Counted from the first letter of the stretch, positions 51,367-60,246 are shown. The stretch is DNA of 64,000 nucleotides from Sphingomonas paucimobilis NBRC 13935 (GCF_000739895.2 NZ_BBJS01000063.1:1-64000), one strand, 5' to 3'. Program-made: numbers and translations. The notes: generated by a model not told the origin, from the sequence alone.

Positions 51367-52614
51367 TCAGCCCGGAAAGCGGGGCGCGCGGTCGAAATCG
51401 GCCTTACCGAAGGGGCGGTCGCGGAACATATAGCCATAATAGAATTCGCGAAGGTCGCGGTGAAAGGCGCGGATGCGATCCTGATAGGCCAGTTGCGCCG
51501 CCAGATCGGTATGCGCCAGGCGCGTCAGCAGCGCCTGAACGCCGACGGACGGCAAGACCCAGCCCAGATCGTTCGCGACGGCCGCCCGCCGCTCCAGAGC
51601 CTGGCGATAGGCGCGAACCCGATCGGCGACGCTTTCGTCCCCCACCTGATGGAAGGCGAAATACCATTTATAGTGGAAGGCGGGCGGCAGCGGCGGTGAG
51701 TTCGCCCATTGCGGATGGGTGGCATAAAAGCGCCGCATGGTTTCCTCGCGCGGGATTTCCCAGGCACCATGCACCCGCTCGCGCTGGGCCAGCGCGATCT
51801 CGCTGCCCTGCCCGACCGGTATCGCGCGGTTGATCGCGACATTGGCAAAGGTCGGGATCACCAGCACGAGCACCAGCCACAGCCCGGCGAGCGTCGCGGC
51901 ATTGGCGGTCGAGCCATGCCCCCAACGCGAGACCAACGCGGCCAGTCCGATCCAGAAGAGCAGATAGAGCGCCGCGACCACGACGATCAGCACTATCGCC
52001 CATGCGGCCACGCCGGACAGGACCGCCCCCACCACAAACGGGACGATCAGGGCAGCCAGCAACAGCACGAAACGCACCATCGCGCGCCGGAACCAGAGCC
52101 GCCGTCCGTTGGGCATCGCATCGAGCATCCGCGCCCGCCCGGCTTCTCGCTCGGCGGACTTCAGGTCATGAAACAGCGCGATGGCGAAGAGCGGCGCCAG
52201 AAACACCAGCACGAAGGCGAAGTCGAACCGCCCCGGCAAGGCCAGTTCGGGATTGAAGGTATCGCCGTCATAGATCTGCGCCTCCAGCCCCAAGGCACGG
52301 ACCCGCAGGATATAGGGTGCGACATCGCGCATCCCGATCGCCGCAAAGGCCAGCGGCGACGGCGAGTCCCAGGTCGGGTGGAAGCTGTAATAGGCCGCAC
52401 TCCCCCCATCCTTGGTGCGATCGACATAGTCGGCGACCGCGGCGATATCCTCGGCCTGGGCCGTCGCCACCGCATCGATCGCGGCGCGCTGACGCGCCAC
52501 CTCCGCCATGCCCGCCGCAACCGCAGCCGCGCTGAGCAATGCCATCAGCAGCAACGCGGCCAGTGCCAGCCGCGAGCGGAGCAGCAACCGCGCTTCGTGA
52601 ATCCAGATCGCCAT
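51367..52614 (-). CDS. ABC-2-type permease, DUF3526-like (second copy)
   Basis: This 415-residue membrane protein has one N-terminal helix (about 12-35), a large periplasmic segment (about 36-130), and five helices (about 140-290). A soluble C-terminal part follows, with GSEIALAQRERVHGAWEIPR. The design, with a periplasmic loop after the first helix, matches DUF3526-type ABC-2 permeases. The start overlaps the preceding permease stop by one base (TGATG). With its partner it would form the heterodimeric membrane part of the ABC system. Confidence 0.78.
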   Translation of the reverse strand: MAIWIHEARLLLRSRLALAALLLMALLSAAAVAAGMAEVARQRAAIDAVATAQAEDIAAVADYVDRTKDGGSAAYYSFHPTWDSPSPLAFAAIGMRDVAPYILRVRALGLEAQIYDGDTFNPELALPGRFDFAFVLVFLAPLFAIALFHDLKSAEREAGRARMLDAMPNGRRLWFRRAMVRFVLLLAALIVPFVVGAVLSGVAAWAIVLIVVVAALYLLFWIGLAALVSRWGHGSTANAATLAGLWLVLVLVIPTFANVAINRAIPVGQGSEIALAQRERVHGAWEIPREETMRRFYATHPQWANSPPLPPAFHYKWYFAFHQVGDESVADRVRAYRQALERRAAVANDLGWVLPSVGVQALLTRLAHTDLAAQLAYQDRIRAFHRDLREFYYGYMFRDRPFGKADFDRAPRFPG

Positions 52615-54050
52615 CACCGCGCTCCCAGCCGACGCGTGGCGGCGACCAGCGCCACACCGATCACCACCAACCAACCGGACAGGACCGCCAGCCCCGGCAG
52701 GCCCGCCCGCACCAGCGTATCGGCCCCGGCCGCGCGGAAGGTGAATTCGGGCAGCTTGCGCCAATGATCGGCGGTGATCCGCTTGCGCTTGTCGGCGCCC
52801 GCATCCTCGGCGGTATCGTCGGCATAGCTGACCGCCTCCGCCTGTAGCCGATTGAGCCGCTGGATCAGGTCGTAGCGATAGGCCTCGGCCTGTTCCAGGA
52901 AACGGCGATGCCCTTCGAAATCGGTACCCGCCGCCGCCATCGAGGTCTGGCGCAGCGCGATCGCCGAGCTGAGCAGGCCGAGGGCGCCGACCAATGCGTT
53001 TTGCGACGCCTGCGCCGCGAAATCGCGCGCCGCGTAGCGATCAAACAGGCGGCTGCTCAGCGCCTCGCCTTCCAGCGCCAACAGCCCCTTGTAGTTGACC
53101 GGCAGATCCTCGATCCGGGTCACGCCATAGTGCGCCAGCGTCTGTTTCTTGAACGCCGCGAAATGCGGGTCGTCGGGATTGTGGCTGTCGCCCATTTGGC
53201 GAAGGTCGCGGGCGATGGCGACATCGGTCTGCAACCGGTTGGACAGCGGATAGGCGCGATTGGCGATTTCGGGGGCGACGCGCGGCAGCAGCACGACCGT
53301 CACCGCCCAGATCGCCAGCAGTGCCAGCAGCGCATCGCGCCGCCGCCGGACCAGCATCGACACCAGTGTGACGATCCCCACCCACAGCGCGAGATAGACG
53401 GCATAAGCCAGGATGATGGTCGCCATCGGCCCGGCATAGGCCCCCGCCTGCCCCGCGATCAGCGCAAAGCCGATCAACGCGGGCAGTGCGATGAGCAACG
53501 CCACCGAGCCAAGCGCCAGCAGCTTGCCGAGCACGATCGAGCGCGCCGACGCACCCTGCAACATCAAGGGCCTGAGCGTGCCACGCTCGGTCTCCCGCGC
53601 GACCGCACCATAGCCCAGGAAGATGAGCAACAAGGGTGCGACCGCCTGCAGCACGAAGGCCGGGGTCAGTTGCCCGAAGCGGATCAGGGGCGAACTCTGG
53701 CGCACATCGCCGAAATTCGCGGTGTTCTGGCGATGCCCCTCCAGGAACATGCTGTTGCCGGTAAAGGCATCGACACCGGGATCGAATGCGGCGAGCGGTC
53801 CGAGCGGGCGGAAGATGAAATGGCCATAATGGACGACGCGGTGCGGGTGCCGGTCGGGCTGGGCCTCGAAGGCATGATCGGCATGCGATTGATGCTGGGC
53901 ACGCGAGGCGGCGATGCCTTGCTGATGGGTCCAGGACGTGACCACCGCGACCAGCGTCAGGATGACGAGCAGCACCAGGGCCGTCACCGCGACCCGGTTG
54001 CGCCGCATCAGCCGCAGTTCATCCCGTGCGATCAGCGACACCGCGCTCAT
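52614..54050 (-). CDS. ABC-2-type permease, DUF3526-like (first copy)
   Basis: This 478-residue permease has a cytoplasmic start (LIARDELRLMRRNR), helix one (about 20-42), and a His-rich periplasmic segment (about 50-125; HQSHADHAFEAQPDRHPHR). Helices at about 128-260 include GYGAVARETERGTLRPLMLQ, typical of ABC-2 permeases. A long cytoplasmic or periplasmic region and a last helix end the protein. Its start overlaps the ATPase stop as ATGA. The His-rich stretch may bind a metal, which is inference. Confidence 0.8.
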   Translation of the reverse strand: MSAVSLIARDELRLMRRNRVAVTALVLLVILTLVAVVTSWTHQQGIAASRAQHQSHADHAFEAQPDRHPHRVVHYGHFIFRPLGPLAAFDPGVDAFTGNSMFLEGHRQNTANFGDVRQSSPLIRFGQLTPAFVLQAVAPLLLIFLGYGAVARETERGTLRPLMLQGASARSIVLGKLLALGSVALLIALPALIGFALIAGQAGAYAGPMATIILAYAVYLALWVGIVTLVSMLVRRRRDALLALLAIWAVTVVLLPRVAPEIANRAYPLSNRLQTDVAIARDLRQMGDSHNPDDPHFAAFKKQTLAHYGVTRIEDLPVNYKGLLALEGEALSSRLFDRYAARDFAAQASQNALVGALGLLSSAIALRQTSMAAAGTDFEGHRRFLEQAEAYRYDLIQRLNRLQAEAVSYADDTAEDAGADKRKRITADHWRKLPEFTFRAAGADTLVRAGLPGLAVLSGWLVVIGVALVAATRRLGAR

Positions 54051-54778
54051 GCGGCGAGCGCCCGGCCGGCGAAACGGTCACGCAAGGCCCGCACATCGAA
54101 CCGCGCTGGTCCCTCCGCCGCCACTTCCTCCACGATGCGGCCGCCCTCCAGAAAGCCGATGCGATCGGCGACATCGGCGGCGCTCAGCAGATCATGGGTG
54201 ACCATTAGTACGGCCGTGCCCCGATCGCGCACCGCATGGAGCAGCGCGTTGAAATCGGAGGTCGCACGCGGATCAAGACCCGAGGTCGGTTCGTCGAGCA
54301 GCAACACCGGCACCTCGCGCAACAAGGCGACCGCGATCGCGACCTTCTGACGCATCCCTTTGGAAAAGCCGGCAAGACGCTGATCATAGGCCCGGTCCTG
54401 CAAGCCCGCCGCCGCCAGTGCCTCGACAATGGCTGCGCGGGGTCGCGGCGTGCCGGACAGCGCGAGCAGATAATCGGCATTCTCGACCGCGCTCAGATGC
54501 TCGTAGAGAGCGACATTCTCAGGTAGATAGGCAATGCGCCGCCGCGCCCCATCGGGATCGCGCGCGGGATCGATCCCGCCGACCTCGACCTGTCCGGCAT
54601 CGGCGCGCAAGAAGCCGAGCAACGTCGACAGCGTCGTCGATTTGCCCGCGCCATTGCCCCCCAGCAGCGCATAGACTTCGCCCCCCGAAACACGCAGCGA
54701 CAGACCATCCAGGACACGATGCGGGCCATAGGCCAATTGCACGGCGTCGATCAGGATTTCGGTATTGGGGTTCGGCAT
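54047..54778 (-). CDS. ABC transporter ATP-binding protein
   Basis: This 243-residue ATPase has Walker A GGNGAGKST, signature FSKGMRQKVAIAVALL (the SKGM form common in ABC-2 systems), Walker B VLLLDEPTSGLDP and a His switch VTHDLL. The ATG at 54778 has GGAG seven bases upstream; an earlier start six codons back is weaker. It heads a three-gene ABC operon with the two DUF3526-like permeases. The substrate is unknown. The neighbouring TonB receptor and carboxypeptidase genes suggest a role in the same uptake or export pathway. Confidence 0.92.
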   Translation of the reverse strand: MPNPNTEILIDAVQLAYGPHRVLDGLSLRVSGGEVYALLGGNGAGKSTTLSTLLGFLRADAGQVEVGGIDPARDPDGARRRIAYLPENVALYEHLSAVENADYLLALSGTPRPRAAIVEALAAAGLQDRAYDQRLAGFSKGMRQKVAIAVALLREVPVLLLDEPTSGLDPRATSDFNALLHAVRDRGTAVLMVTHDLLSAADVADRIGFLEGGRIVEEVAAEGPARFDVRALRDRFAGRALAA

Positions 54779-54905
54779 TGCCGTCTCCTGCATCATCGAT
54801 TGGCTTCGCGCCGGGGTGAATCGGCGCGACTTTTAGCCACCATCGCCTCGCACACAACCGTCACTTTGTAACATCTCATTAACCGTGGAAAATGGACAAA
54901 TCCGC

Positions 54906-54947
54906 CCCCTAAACTCCTCCCCCTAAACTCCTCCCTTGCAGGGGAGG
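54906..54947. repeat. 14-bp tandem repeat plus hairpin (REP-like intergenic element)
   Basis: CCCCTAAACTCCTC occurs twice in direct tandem (54906-54919 and 54920-54933). It is followed immediately by a 6-bp stem CCTCCC/GGGAGG with a TTGCAG loop (54930-54947). It lies between the M14 peptidase stop and the ABC ATPase start, both on the minus strand. It may end peptidase transcription or be a dispersed intergenic palindrome. Confidence 0.55.
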
Positions 54948-54972
54948 ATGGAGGAAATGCCATGACAAGCAC

Positions 54973-56754
54973 TCAGTTTAGTTCGCGCGCGATCGGGTAG
55001 CGCAAGGGATAGGGATGCCCCGGCCCCGCCTGCGCATAAAGCCACGCCAATCGCGCATCGGAATCGGCGGCAAAGCCCGGCTCCGCGCGAAGCTTGGCAT
55101 CGAACCGGGCTTTGAGATCGGGGTCGGACGCCAGCATCCGGTCGCCAAGCGCCGCCAGCACGAAGGCATCCGTGTTCGGTGCCGACGCCAGCATCTCGGG
55201 GAAGAAACCCCATGCCAGAAAGGAATCCTGGCTCTCCGGCTCCAGCAGCGACGCCGCGAGCAGCCCCAGCGGCTGGTCGGCGGGGACGCGCACGCTGCCG
55301 ACCGGCATTACCTGCTCGGCGGACTCGTGAACGAAGCGCGCGGTGATCGGATAGCGCCCCTCCATCGGCTGCAACTGTTTCGGATCGACCAGGCGGACAT
55401 GGTCGAGCGTCAGGGTTCGGGGGACCTCGATCGTCTCGAACCGGATGCCATGCACGCGCAGCCGGTCGATCACCTCCGTTTGCGCGGGCGGCACCCACCA
55501 AGCCTTGGGCAAGCGGACGCTCTCGGTCGGGGTCTGCCCGATGATCGGCATGCGGAAGGTGATCGGCTTGCCATTCCAGCGCTGCTCCAGCCGCCCCGAG
55601 GCGGGCGACATATAGGTGTCGAACGCAACGCCCTTGAACTGCTCGATCCAGCCGATCGGCTGTGCCGCCGGGGTCCAGCGGGTGAGAAGCTCGGCCGGGC
55701 GGCTCGCACGGTCCTGCGCCTTGGCGGCCGCGATGCGCGCGGCGTCGGTCGCCGCGATCTTCAGCGCGGCTTCCAGCAGCACATAGGTGCCGAGCACGCG
55801 CTGGCGATAGGGCTTGAGCATATGGTTTTCGACCAGCACGGTCGGCATGCCGATGAAATCGCCATAGCCGGTCGAATAACGCGGCCCCTCCGGACTGTAG
55901 CGGATGCCCTTGTTCGGCTGTCGCGTGTCGATGGGGCTGGGATATTTGATCGGGATATGGCCCGCGTCCGCCAGCGCCTTCGACACCGCAGGGCCGAAAC
56001 GCCCATCCAGCCAGTCGGCGGTCGCGCGGTGGCGCGCATAGGTGCCCCAACCGGCATAGGTGAAGGTGATGTCATACTGCATGTCGAAGCCTTCGCTGAC
56101 ATGGCAGTCGATATAGAGGATCGGATCGAGCGAACGGATCAGCCCGATCATCGCCCGCGTCTCCGGCGCATCGACCTTCGCATAGTCGCGGTTCAGGTCG
56201 ATGTTGCGCGCATTGGCGTCGCGCCCCTTTTCGGCGGGGCCCCGGATGTGCGGGTAGTTGTACGCGCTCATCTGCTCATGACCGTCGATATTATAGATCG
56301 GAACGAAGACCAGATCGACCGTGTCGAGCAGGCTGTCCTTCCCCCGCAGCGCGATGTCGCGCAGCAGCATCAGCCCGGCATCCTTGCCATCGATCTCGCC
56401 CGAATGGATGCCGCCCTGGACCAGAACGACCGGCTTGCCGGCCCCGCCCTTGCTCGCCCGGACATAGATCATGTCGCGCCCCTCGGTCGTCCGGCCAAAG
56501 GTGCCGACGGTGATCAGCGGCGATGCGGCGTCCAGCCGCTCCAACCAGGCGCGCACCTCGGCATAGCGCGGCGTCGTCGCGAATCCCGCCGCCTCGGCCG
56601 GGGTGATCCAGGGGTCGCCGGGCTTGGCGATCAGGGCCTCGCTCTTGCCCGACCAAGGGAGTGCCGCCGGCAGGGGCGCTGGGCCTTGGGCATGGGATGC
56701 GGTGGTCATGGCAGAAAAAACAAGGCCCAGGATCATGGTTGCACGTGAGAACAA
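54973..56754 (-). CDS. M14 family zinc carboxypeptidase, exported
   Basis: This 593-residue peptidase has a signal peptide (about 1-23, ending SHA). The zinc site is HSGE (His117, Glu120) with His218 in YIDCHVSEG, substrate-binding Asn-Arg in NIDLNRDY, and the catalytic Glu probably in TVLVENHM. The C-terminal 230 residues are an additional beta-rich region. It trims C-terminal residues from peptides in the periplasm. The start is TTG with GGAAG upstream; an ATG six codons later would shorten the signal. It is divergent from a TonB receptor, suggesting a joint uptake/processing role. Confidence 0.87.
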   Translation of the reverse strand: MFSRATMILGLVFSAMTTASHAQGPAPLPAALPWSGKSEALIAKPGDPWITPAEAAGFATTPRYAEVRAWLERLDAASPLITVGTFGRTTEGRDMIYVRASKGGAGKPVVLVQGGIHSGEIDGKDAGLMLLRDIALRGKDSLLDTVDLVFVPIYNIDGHEQMSAYNYPHIRGPAEKGRDANARNIDLNRDYAKVDAPETRAMIGLIRSLDPILYIDCHVSEGFDMQYDITFTYAGWGTYARHRATADWLDGRFGPAVSKALADAGHIPIKYPSPIDTRQPNKGIRYSPEGPRYSTGYGDFIGMPTVLVENHMLKPYRQRVLGTYVLLEAALKIAATDAARIAAAKAQDRASRPAELLTRWTPAAQPIGWIEQFKGVAFDTYMSPASGRLEQRWNGKPITFRMPIIGQTPTESVRLPKAWWVPPAQTEVIDRLRVHGIRFETIEVPRTLTLDHVRLVDPKQLQPMEGRYPITARFVHESAEQVMPVGSVRVPADQPLGLLAASLLEPESQDSFLAWGFFPEMLASAPNTDAFVLAALGDRMLASDPDLKARFDAKLRAEPGFAADSDARLAWLYAQAGPGHPYPLRYPIARELN

Positions 56755-56863
56755 AGATCAACTTCCAATGTGATGCCCGAGGGTTATCCGAACCAGGCCG
56801 ACCGGACGCCCCGGTGCCGCCGATCGGCCGCATGCCGGCCCCCAGGTCTGACAGGGTTCGACA

Positions 56864-56904
56864 TGGTTGCGTTGCAGCGCAACCCCATTATGAGACGTTG
56901 CAAC
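56864..56904. promoter_or_regulatory. GTTGC inverted repeats in the M14/receptor divergent region
   Basis: GGTTGCG-TTGCAG-CGCAACC (56864-56883) is a perfect 7-bp inverted repeat with a 6-nt spacer. GTTGCAAC (56897-56904) is a perfect 8-bp palindrome 13 bases on. Both sit 50-90 bp upstream of the receptor start and on the other side of the M14 gene. They look like operator sites; the factor is unknown. Confidence 0.45.
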
Positions 56905-56953
56905 ATACCGCAACCCAATGGTGCCGATCGAAGCGCCGCTGTCTGGAGCCCCG

Positions 56954-59056
56954 ATGTCTCTAAACACCTCTCTTCTTCCGCGTCGATCGATGTCGGCCCT
57001 GGCCTGGGCCCTTTCGTTGGGCGCTGCGCCGTTCGCCGTCGAGGCCCAGGAGCTTCCGGAACAGCAGGAGTTCACCGACCAGGACGAATCGGGCGGCAGC
57101 GATATCGTCGTGCTCGGCACGCGCAGCACAGTGGACCGCACCCAGTCGTCCGACCGCGTCACCGAGCGCATGTCGCAGTCGAGCCGTTCGATCGAGCGCG
57201 ACATTCTGGACGCGGCCGGCACCTATCGCCTCAGCGACGCGCTGGAACTGGTCAGCGGGTTCAGCCAGCAGAATAATCGCGGCGGCGTGATCGACAATTT
57301 CGCGGTGCGCGGTTTTCTGGGCACGCCCGACGGCGGAGCGGAATATTATTTGAACGGCTTCCTCGCCAATCGCGGCATGGCCCCGCCGCGCGACCCCGCC
57401 ACCACCGAGCGGATCGAGGTTCTGAAGGGGCCGGCCGGCGCGCTGTTCGGCGATGTCGATCCCGGCGGCCGGGTGAATATCGTGACCAAGGTGCCGCGCT
57501 TCACCCCCCATGCCAACGCCATGGTCAGCTATGGCTCGTTCAACACGCGCCGCGTGGAATTGGACGCGACGGGGCCGCTGTCGCGCACGCTGGCGGCGCG
57601 CATCGTCGTCGCGGGCGAGGATAGCGACGGGTGGCGCGACACCGTCACGCTGCGCCGGCGGGTCGTGTCGCCATCGCTGACCTGGCAACCCAGCCAGGCG
57701 CTACGCCTGACCTATACCGGCGAGTTCAGCCAGTTCGACACGCCGTTCGACCGCGGCATTCCCGCGATCAACGGCGATGCCAACGCCCTGCCCCTCTCCA
57801 ACTATTATGGCGAGCCGTCGAACGGCATCACCAAGTCGCGCAACAACCAGCATCAGATCACCGGATTGGCGGAGCTGGGCGGCGGCTGGACGCTGAATGG
57901 CGGCATGGTCTGGCGCAAAGGCACGTTGCGAGGCCTGTCGGCGGACCAGTCGCGCATCGTCGGCACGTCGTTGTGGCGGCAACGCCGCTCGCGCGATTTC
58001 AGCGTCGACGATCTGTCCGCCCGCCTGGAACTGGCCGGACAGATCGGGCAGCACCGGGTCAGCGTCGGGCTGAAGGGCTATCGCTTCTTCTATGGCGAAC
58101 GGTGGATGCGCATCAATCCGTCCGCGGCGGCGCCCTATGCCATCGACCTGTTCAACCCCGTCTATGGATCGGTGGCGGCGCCGTTACGCCCCTTCACCAA
58201 TAATGACGAAAGCCGCTGGGCGGGCACCTTCTATGTCCAGGATATGTGGGACGTGACCGATCGCCTGACGCTGGTCGGCGGTGCGCGTATCGACCCTTAC
58301 CGTCAGAAGATCGTCAACAACAACACCGGCCGTACCGGGCGCAATATCAACGAGCCGGTCAACTTCCGCGTGGGCGCCCGGTACCGTCTGTCCGATGCGA
58401 TCGCGGTGCACGCCAATTGGGGCGAGAATTTCTCGCTCAACACCGGCACCGATCGCAACGGCAACGGCTTCGGCCCCGAAACCGGGCGCGGCTATGAGGT
58501 CGGGATCGCGGCCAAGCTGCCCGGCATCGACATGGCCGCCACCTGGTTCGACATCCGCAAGAAGGACATCCTGACCACCGATCCGGTCGATCCCAACTTC
58601 CTGGCGCCGGTCGGCAGCATGGTCAGCCGGGGTATCGAGCTCGACGCCTCGGCCCGGCTGGGCGATCGCTGGCAGATCGTCGCCAATTATGCCTGGCTCG
58701 ACGCCAAGGCGGACGACGCGACCTTCCCCACGCCCAAGGTCCTGAACGTGCCGGAACATTCGGGCACGCTGCTGGTCGTCCACCGCATCCCCACGACGCG
58801 CGGCGACTGGCAGCTCAGCGGCGGCGTCGCCTATGTCGGCGACCGGGCCGGGTCGCTGACCGCGAACCCGATCGTTCTGCCCGAATATGTGAAGGTGAAG
58901 GCCGCGATCGAGGCCCCCGTCACGCAGGGGCTGCGCTTCCGGCTGGAGGCCGACAATCTGCTCGACCAGCGCTATGCCGCGAGTTCGTACAGCGCCCTGT
59001 GGATCTATCCCGGCGCACCGCGAACCGTGCGCGCCTCGCTGCGTATGGAGATCTGA
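56954..59056 (+). CDS. TonB-dependent siderophore receptor
   Basis: A 700-residue outer-membrane receptor without an STN domain. Signal peptide (about 1-31, VEA-Q), plug (about 40-180; DIVVLGTRSTVDRTQ, ERIEVLKGPAGALFGDVDPG, GRVNIVTKVP), barrel from about 190 ending TVRASLRMEI. The plug and barrel pattern is that of TonB-siderophore receptors such as FhuE/FoxA relatives. GGAG precedes the ATG at 56954; an ATG 12 codons upstream is less likely. A strong terminator follows. It is divergent from the M14 carboxypeptidase. Confidence 0.92.
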   Translation: MSLNTSLLPRRSMSALAWALSLGAAPFAVEAQELPEQQEFTDQDESGGSDIVVLGTRSTVDRTQSSDRVTERMSQSSRSIERDILDAAGTYRLSDALELVSGFSQQNNRGGVIDNFAVRGFLGTPDGGAEYYLNGFLANRGMAPPRDPATTERIEVLKGPAGALFGDVDPGGRVNIVTKVPRFTPHANAMVSYGSFNTRRVELDATGPLSRTLAARIVVAGEDSDGWRDTVTLRRRVVSPSLTWQPSQALRLTYTGEFSQFDTPFDRGIPAINGDANALPLSNYYGEPSNGITKSRNNQHQITGLAELGGGWTLNGGMVWRKGTLRGLSADQSRIVGTSLWRQRRSRDFSVDDLSARLELAGQIGQHRVSVGLKGYRFFYGERWMRINPSAAAPYAIDLFNPVYGSVAAPLRPFTNNDESRWAGTFYVQDMWDVTDRLTLVGGARIDPYRQKIVNNNTGRTGRNINEPVNFRVGARYRLSDAIAVHANWGENFSLNTGTDRNGNGFGPETGRGYEVGIAAKLPGIDMAATWFDIRKKDILTTDPVDPNFLAPVGSMVSRGIELDASARLGDRWQIVANYAWLDAKADDATFPTPKVLNVPEHSGTLLVVHRIPTTRGDWQLSGGVAYVGDRAGSLTANPIVLPEYVKVKAAIEAPVTQGLRFRLEADNLLDQRYAASSYSALWIYPGAPRTVRASLRMEI

Positions 59057-59061
59057 CGAAA

Positions 59062-59087
59062 AAGGGACCGGCTTTCGCCGGTCCCTT
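59062..59087. terminator. bidirectional terminator hairpin
   Basis: AAGGGACCGGC-TTTC-GCCGGTCCCTT is an 11-bp perfect stem with a 4-nt loop, flanked by AAAAAG and TTCTC. It lies between the convergent ends of the receptor gene and the metallothionein gene and would terminate both. Confidence 0.85.
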
Positions 59088-59112
59088 CTCAAACAGCTTT
59101 AGCGGCCGCGGA

Positions 59113-59283
59113 TCAACCGTGGCAGGGGCAACCCGCATGGTCGCAACCGGCCGAATCCTGATGATGGTTGGCGCAATTCTCGCCGCAGAAGATGCGGCCA
59201 TCGGCCTCGACACCATTGCTGGTGCTGACGACGCAGACGCAGTCGTTGCAGGCGCACTTCACCATTTCGACATTGACGCTCAT
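59113..59283 (-). CDS. metallothionein (SmtA/BmtA-like)
   Basis: This 56-residue protein has nine Cys and four His: Cys at 10, 12, 15, 17, 33, 37, 47, 52 and 54; His at 40, 41, 49 and 55. The order CACNDCVC, then GRIFCGENCANHH, then GCDHAGCPCHG, is that of bacterial metallothioneins, with a zinc-finger-like middle. It chelates Zn, Cd or Cu in the cytoplasm. It is easily missed because of its length. It begins three bases after the stop of the SmtB-like repressor gene, making a classic repressor-metallothionein operon. Confidence 0.93.
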   Translation of the reverse strand: MSVNVEMVKCACNDCVCVVSTSNGVEADGRIFCGENCANHHQDSAGCDHAGCPCHG

Positions 59284-59286
59284 GAT

Positions 59287-59592
59287 CTAATCCTCGTGTC
59301 CATGATCTTCGGGTTCAAGCACGTGGTCCATCATGTTGGTCAGCATGGTGCGGACGTGACAATCGGGTAGCGCGTAGAAGACGTTCCGCCCCGAACGCGT
59401 CTGCTTCAGCAAGCGTCCGGCGCGCAGCAGTCGCAAATGCTGCGAAACCAGGCTCTGGCTGACGCCGACTTCCTCGGTCAGTTCGCCCACCGAACGGGGC
59501 CCGTCCAGACAAGCCACCACCAACCGAAGCCTGTTGGGCTCACCCAGCAGACGAAACAACTCGGCCAGTTGCGTCCCCTCGTCGTGTGTCAT
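59287..59592 (-). CDS. ArsR/SmtB-family metal-sensing repressor
   Basis: A 101-residue winged-helix repressor. The helix-turn-helix is LTEEVGVSQSLVSQHLRLLR (about 38-57). The C-terminal helix carries Asp77, His79, His90 and Glu93, an exact D-X-H-X10-H-X2-E alpha-5 metal site like that of SmtB/CzrA zinc sensors, with a further His-rich tail (EDHGHED). No alpha-3 Cys pair is seen. It should derepress the downstream metallothionein gene when zinc or cobalt is high. A Zn-type response is inferred from the site. Confidence 0.92.
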   Translation of the reverse strand: MTHDEGTQLAELFRLLGEPNRLRLVVACLDGPRSVGELTEEVGVSQSLVSQHLRLLRAGRLLKQTRSGRNVFYALPDCHVRTMLTNMMDHVLEPEDHGHED

Positions 59593-59605
59593 GCATCTAT
59601 CAACA

Positions 59606-59636
59606 TATGAACAGATGCTAATATATATGTATGAAC
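59606..59636. promoter_or_regulatory. promoter/operator region of the SmtB-like operon
   Basis: TATGAAC occurs twice in direct orientation (59606-59612 and 59630-59636), 24 bp apart, around an AT-rich core GATGCTAATATATATGT, just upstream of the repressor start. Such AT-rich sequence with TGAAC half-sites is where an ArsR-family protein would bind to block its own promoter. Confidence 0.45.
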
Positions 59637-59682
59637 GTTTTTGTCAATCGCTTACGGTGCCGAATATGGTATCGACGACGAC

Positions 59683-60246
59683 ATGCCTTGCCACCATGTC
59701 ACCCGATGCGCCTGGGCCGGCAACGACCCGTTGATGCAGGCCTATCACGATCAGGAATGGGGCGTGCCCCAGCGCGATCCGCGCATGCTGTGGGAAATGC
59801 TGATGCTGGAGGGGTTTCAGGCGGGGCTCGCCTGGATCACGGTCCTGCGCAAGCGCGACGGCTTTCGGGAGGCCTTTGCCGGTTTCGATCCCGTGAAGGT
59901 CGCCGCGTTCGGCGAGGAGGATGTCGCCCGGCTGATGGCCGATCCGCGAATCATCCGCGCCCAGGCAAAGATTCGCGCGACGATCCGGGGCGCGCAAATC
60001 TATTGCGACATGGCGGCGAAGGGCGAGGATTTCACCGCATTCTGCTGGTCGTTCGTGGATGGCGAGCCGATCCGAAATCCGGGACGCGAATGGGTCGCCA
60101 CCTCGCCCTTGTCCGAGGTCATATCCAAGGAGCTCAAAAGCCGCGGCTTCAAGTTCGTCGGTCCGACGATCAGCTATGCCTGGATGCAGGCGGTCGGCAT
60201 CGTCAACGACCATGCCGCTAATTGCTTTCGCTTCAACGACGTCTGA
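59683..60246 (+). CDS. tag: DNA-3-methyladenine glycosylase I
   Basis: A 187-residue base-excision repair enzyme that removes 3-methyladenine. The family opening CAWAGNDPLMQAYHDQEWG supplies Cys9 and His22. The C-terminal NDHAANCF supplies the other His and Cys of the zinc snap. LEGFQAGLAWITVLRKRDGF contains the conserved base-pocket residues. The ATG at 59683 starts the family-length protein; an earlier in-frame TTG at 59641 overlaps the repressor promoter. It is monocistronic. Confidence 0.93.
   Translation: MPCHHVTRCAWAGNDPLMQAYHDQEWGVPQRDPRMLWEMLMLEGFQAGLAWITVLRKRDGFREAFAGFDPVKVAAFGEEDVARLMADPRIIRAQAKIRATIRGAQIYCDMAAKGEDFTAFCWSFVDGEPIRNPGREWVATSPLSEVISKELKSRGFKFVGPTISYAWMQAVGIVNDHAANCFRFNDV

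Noticed and set aside
55015..56748. 577-codon plus-strand frame over the M14 peptidase gene
   Set aside because: Composition is that of an antisense shadow (Arg/Gln/His-rich), and the opposite strand carries all M14 catalytic residues.
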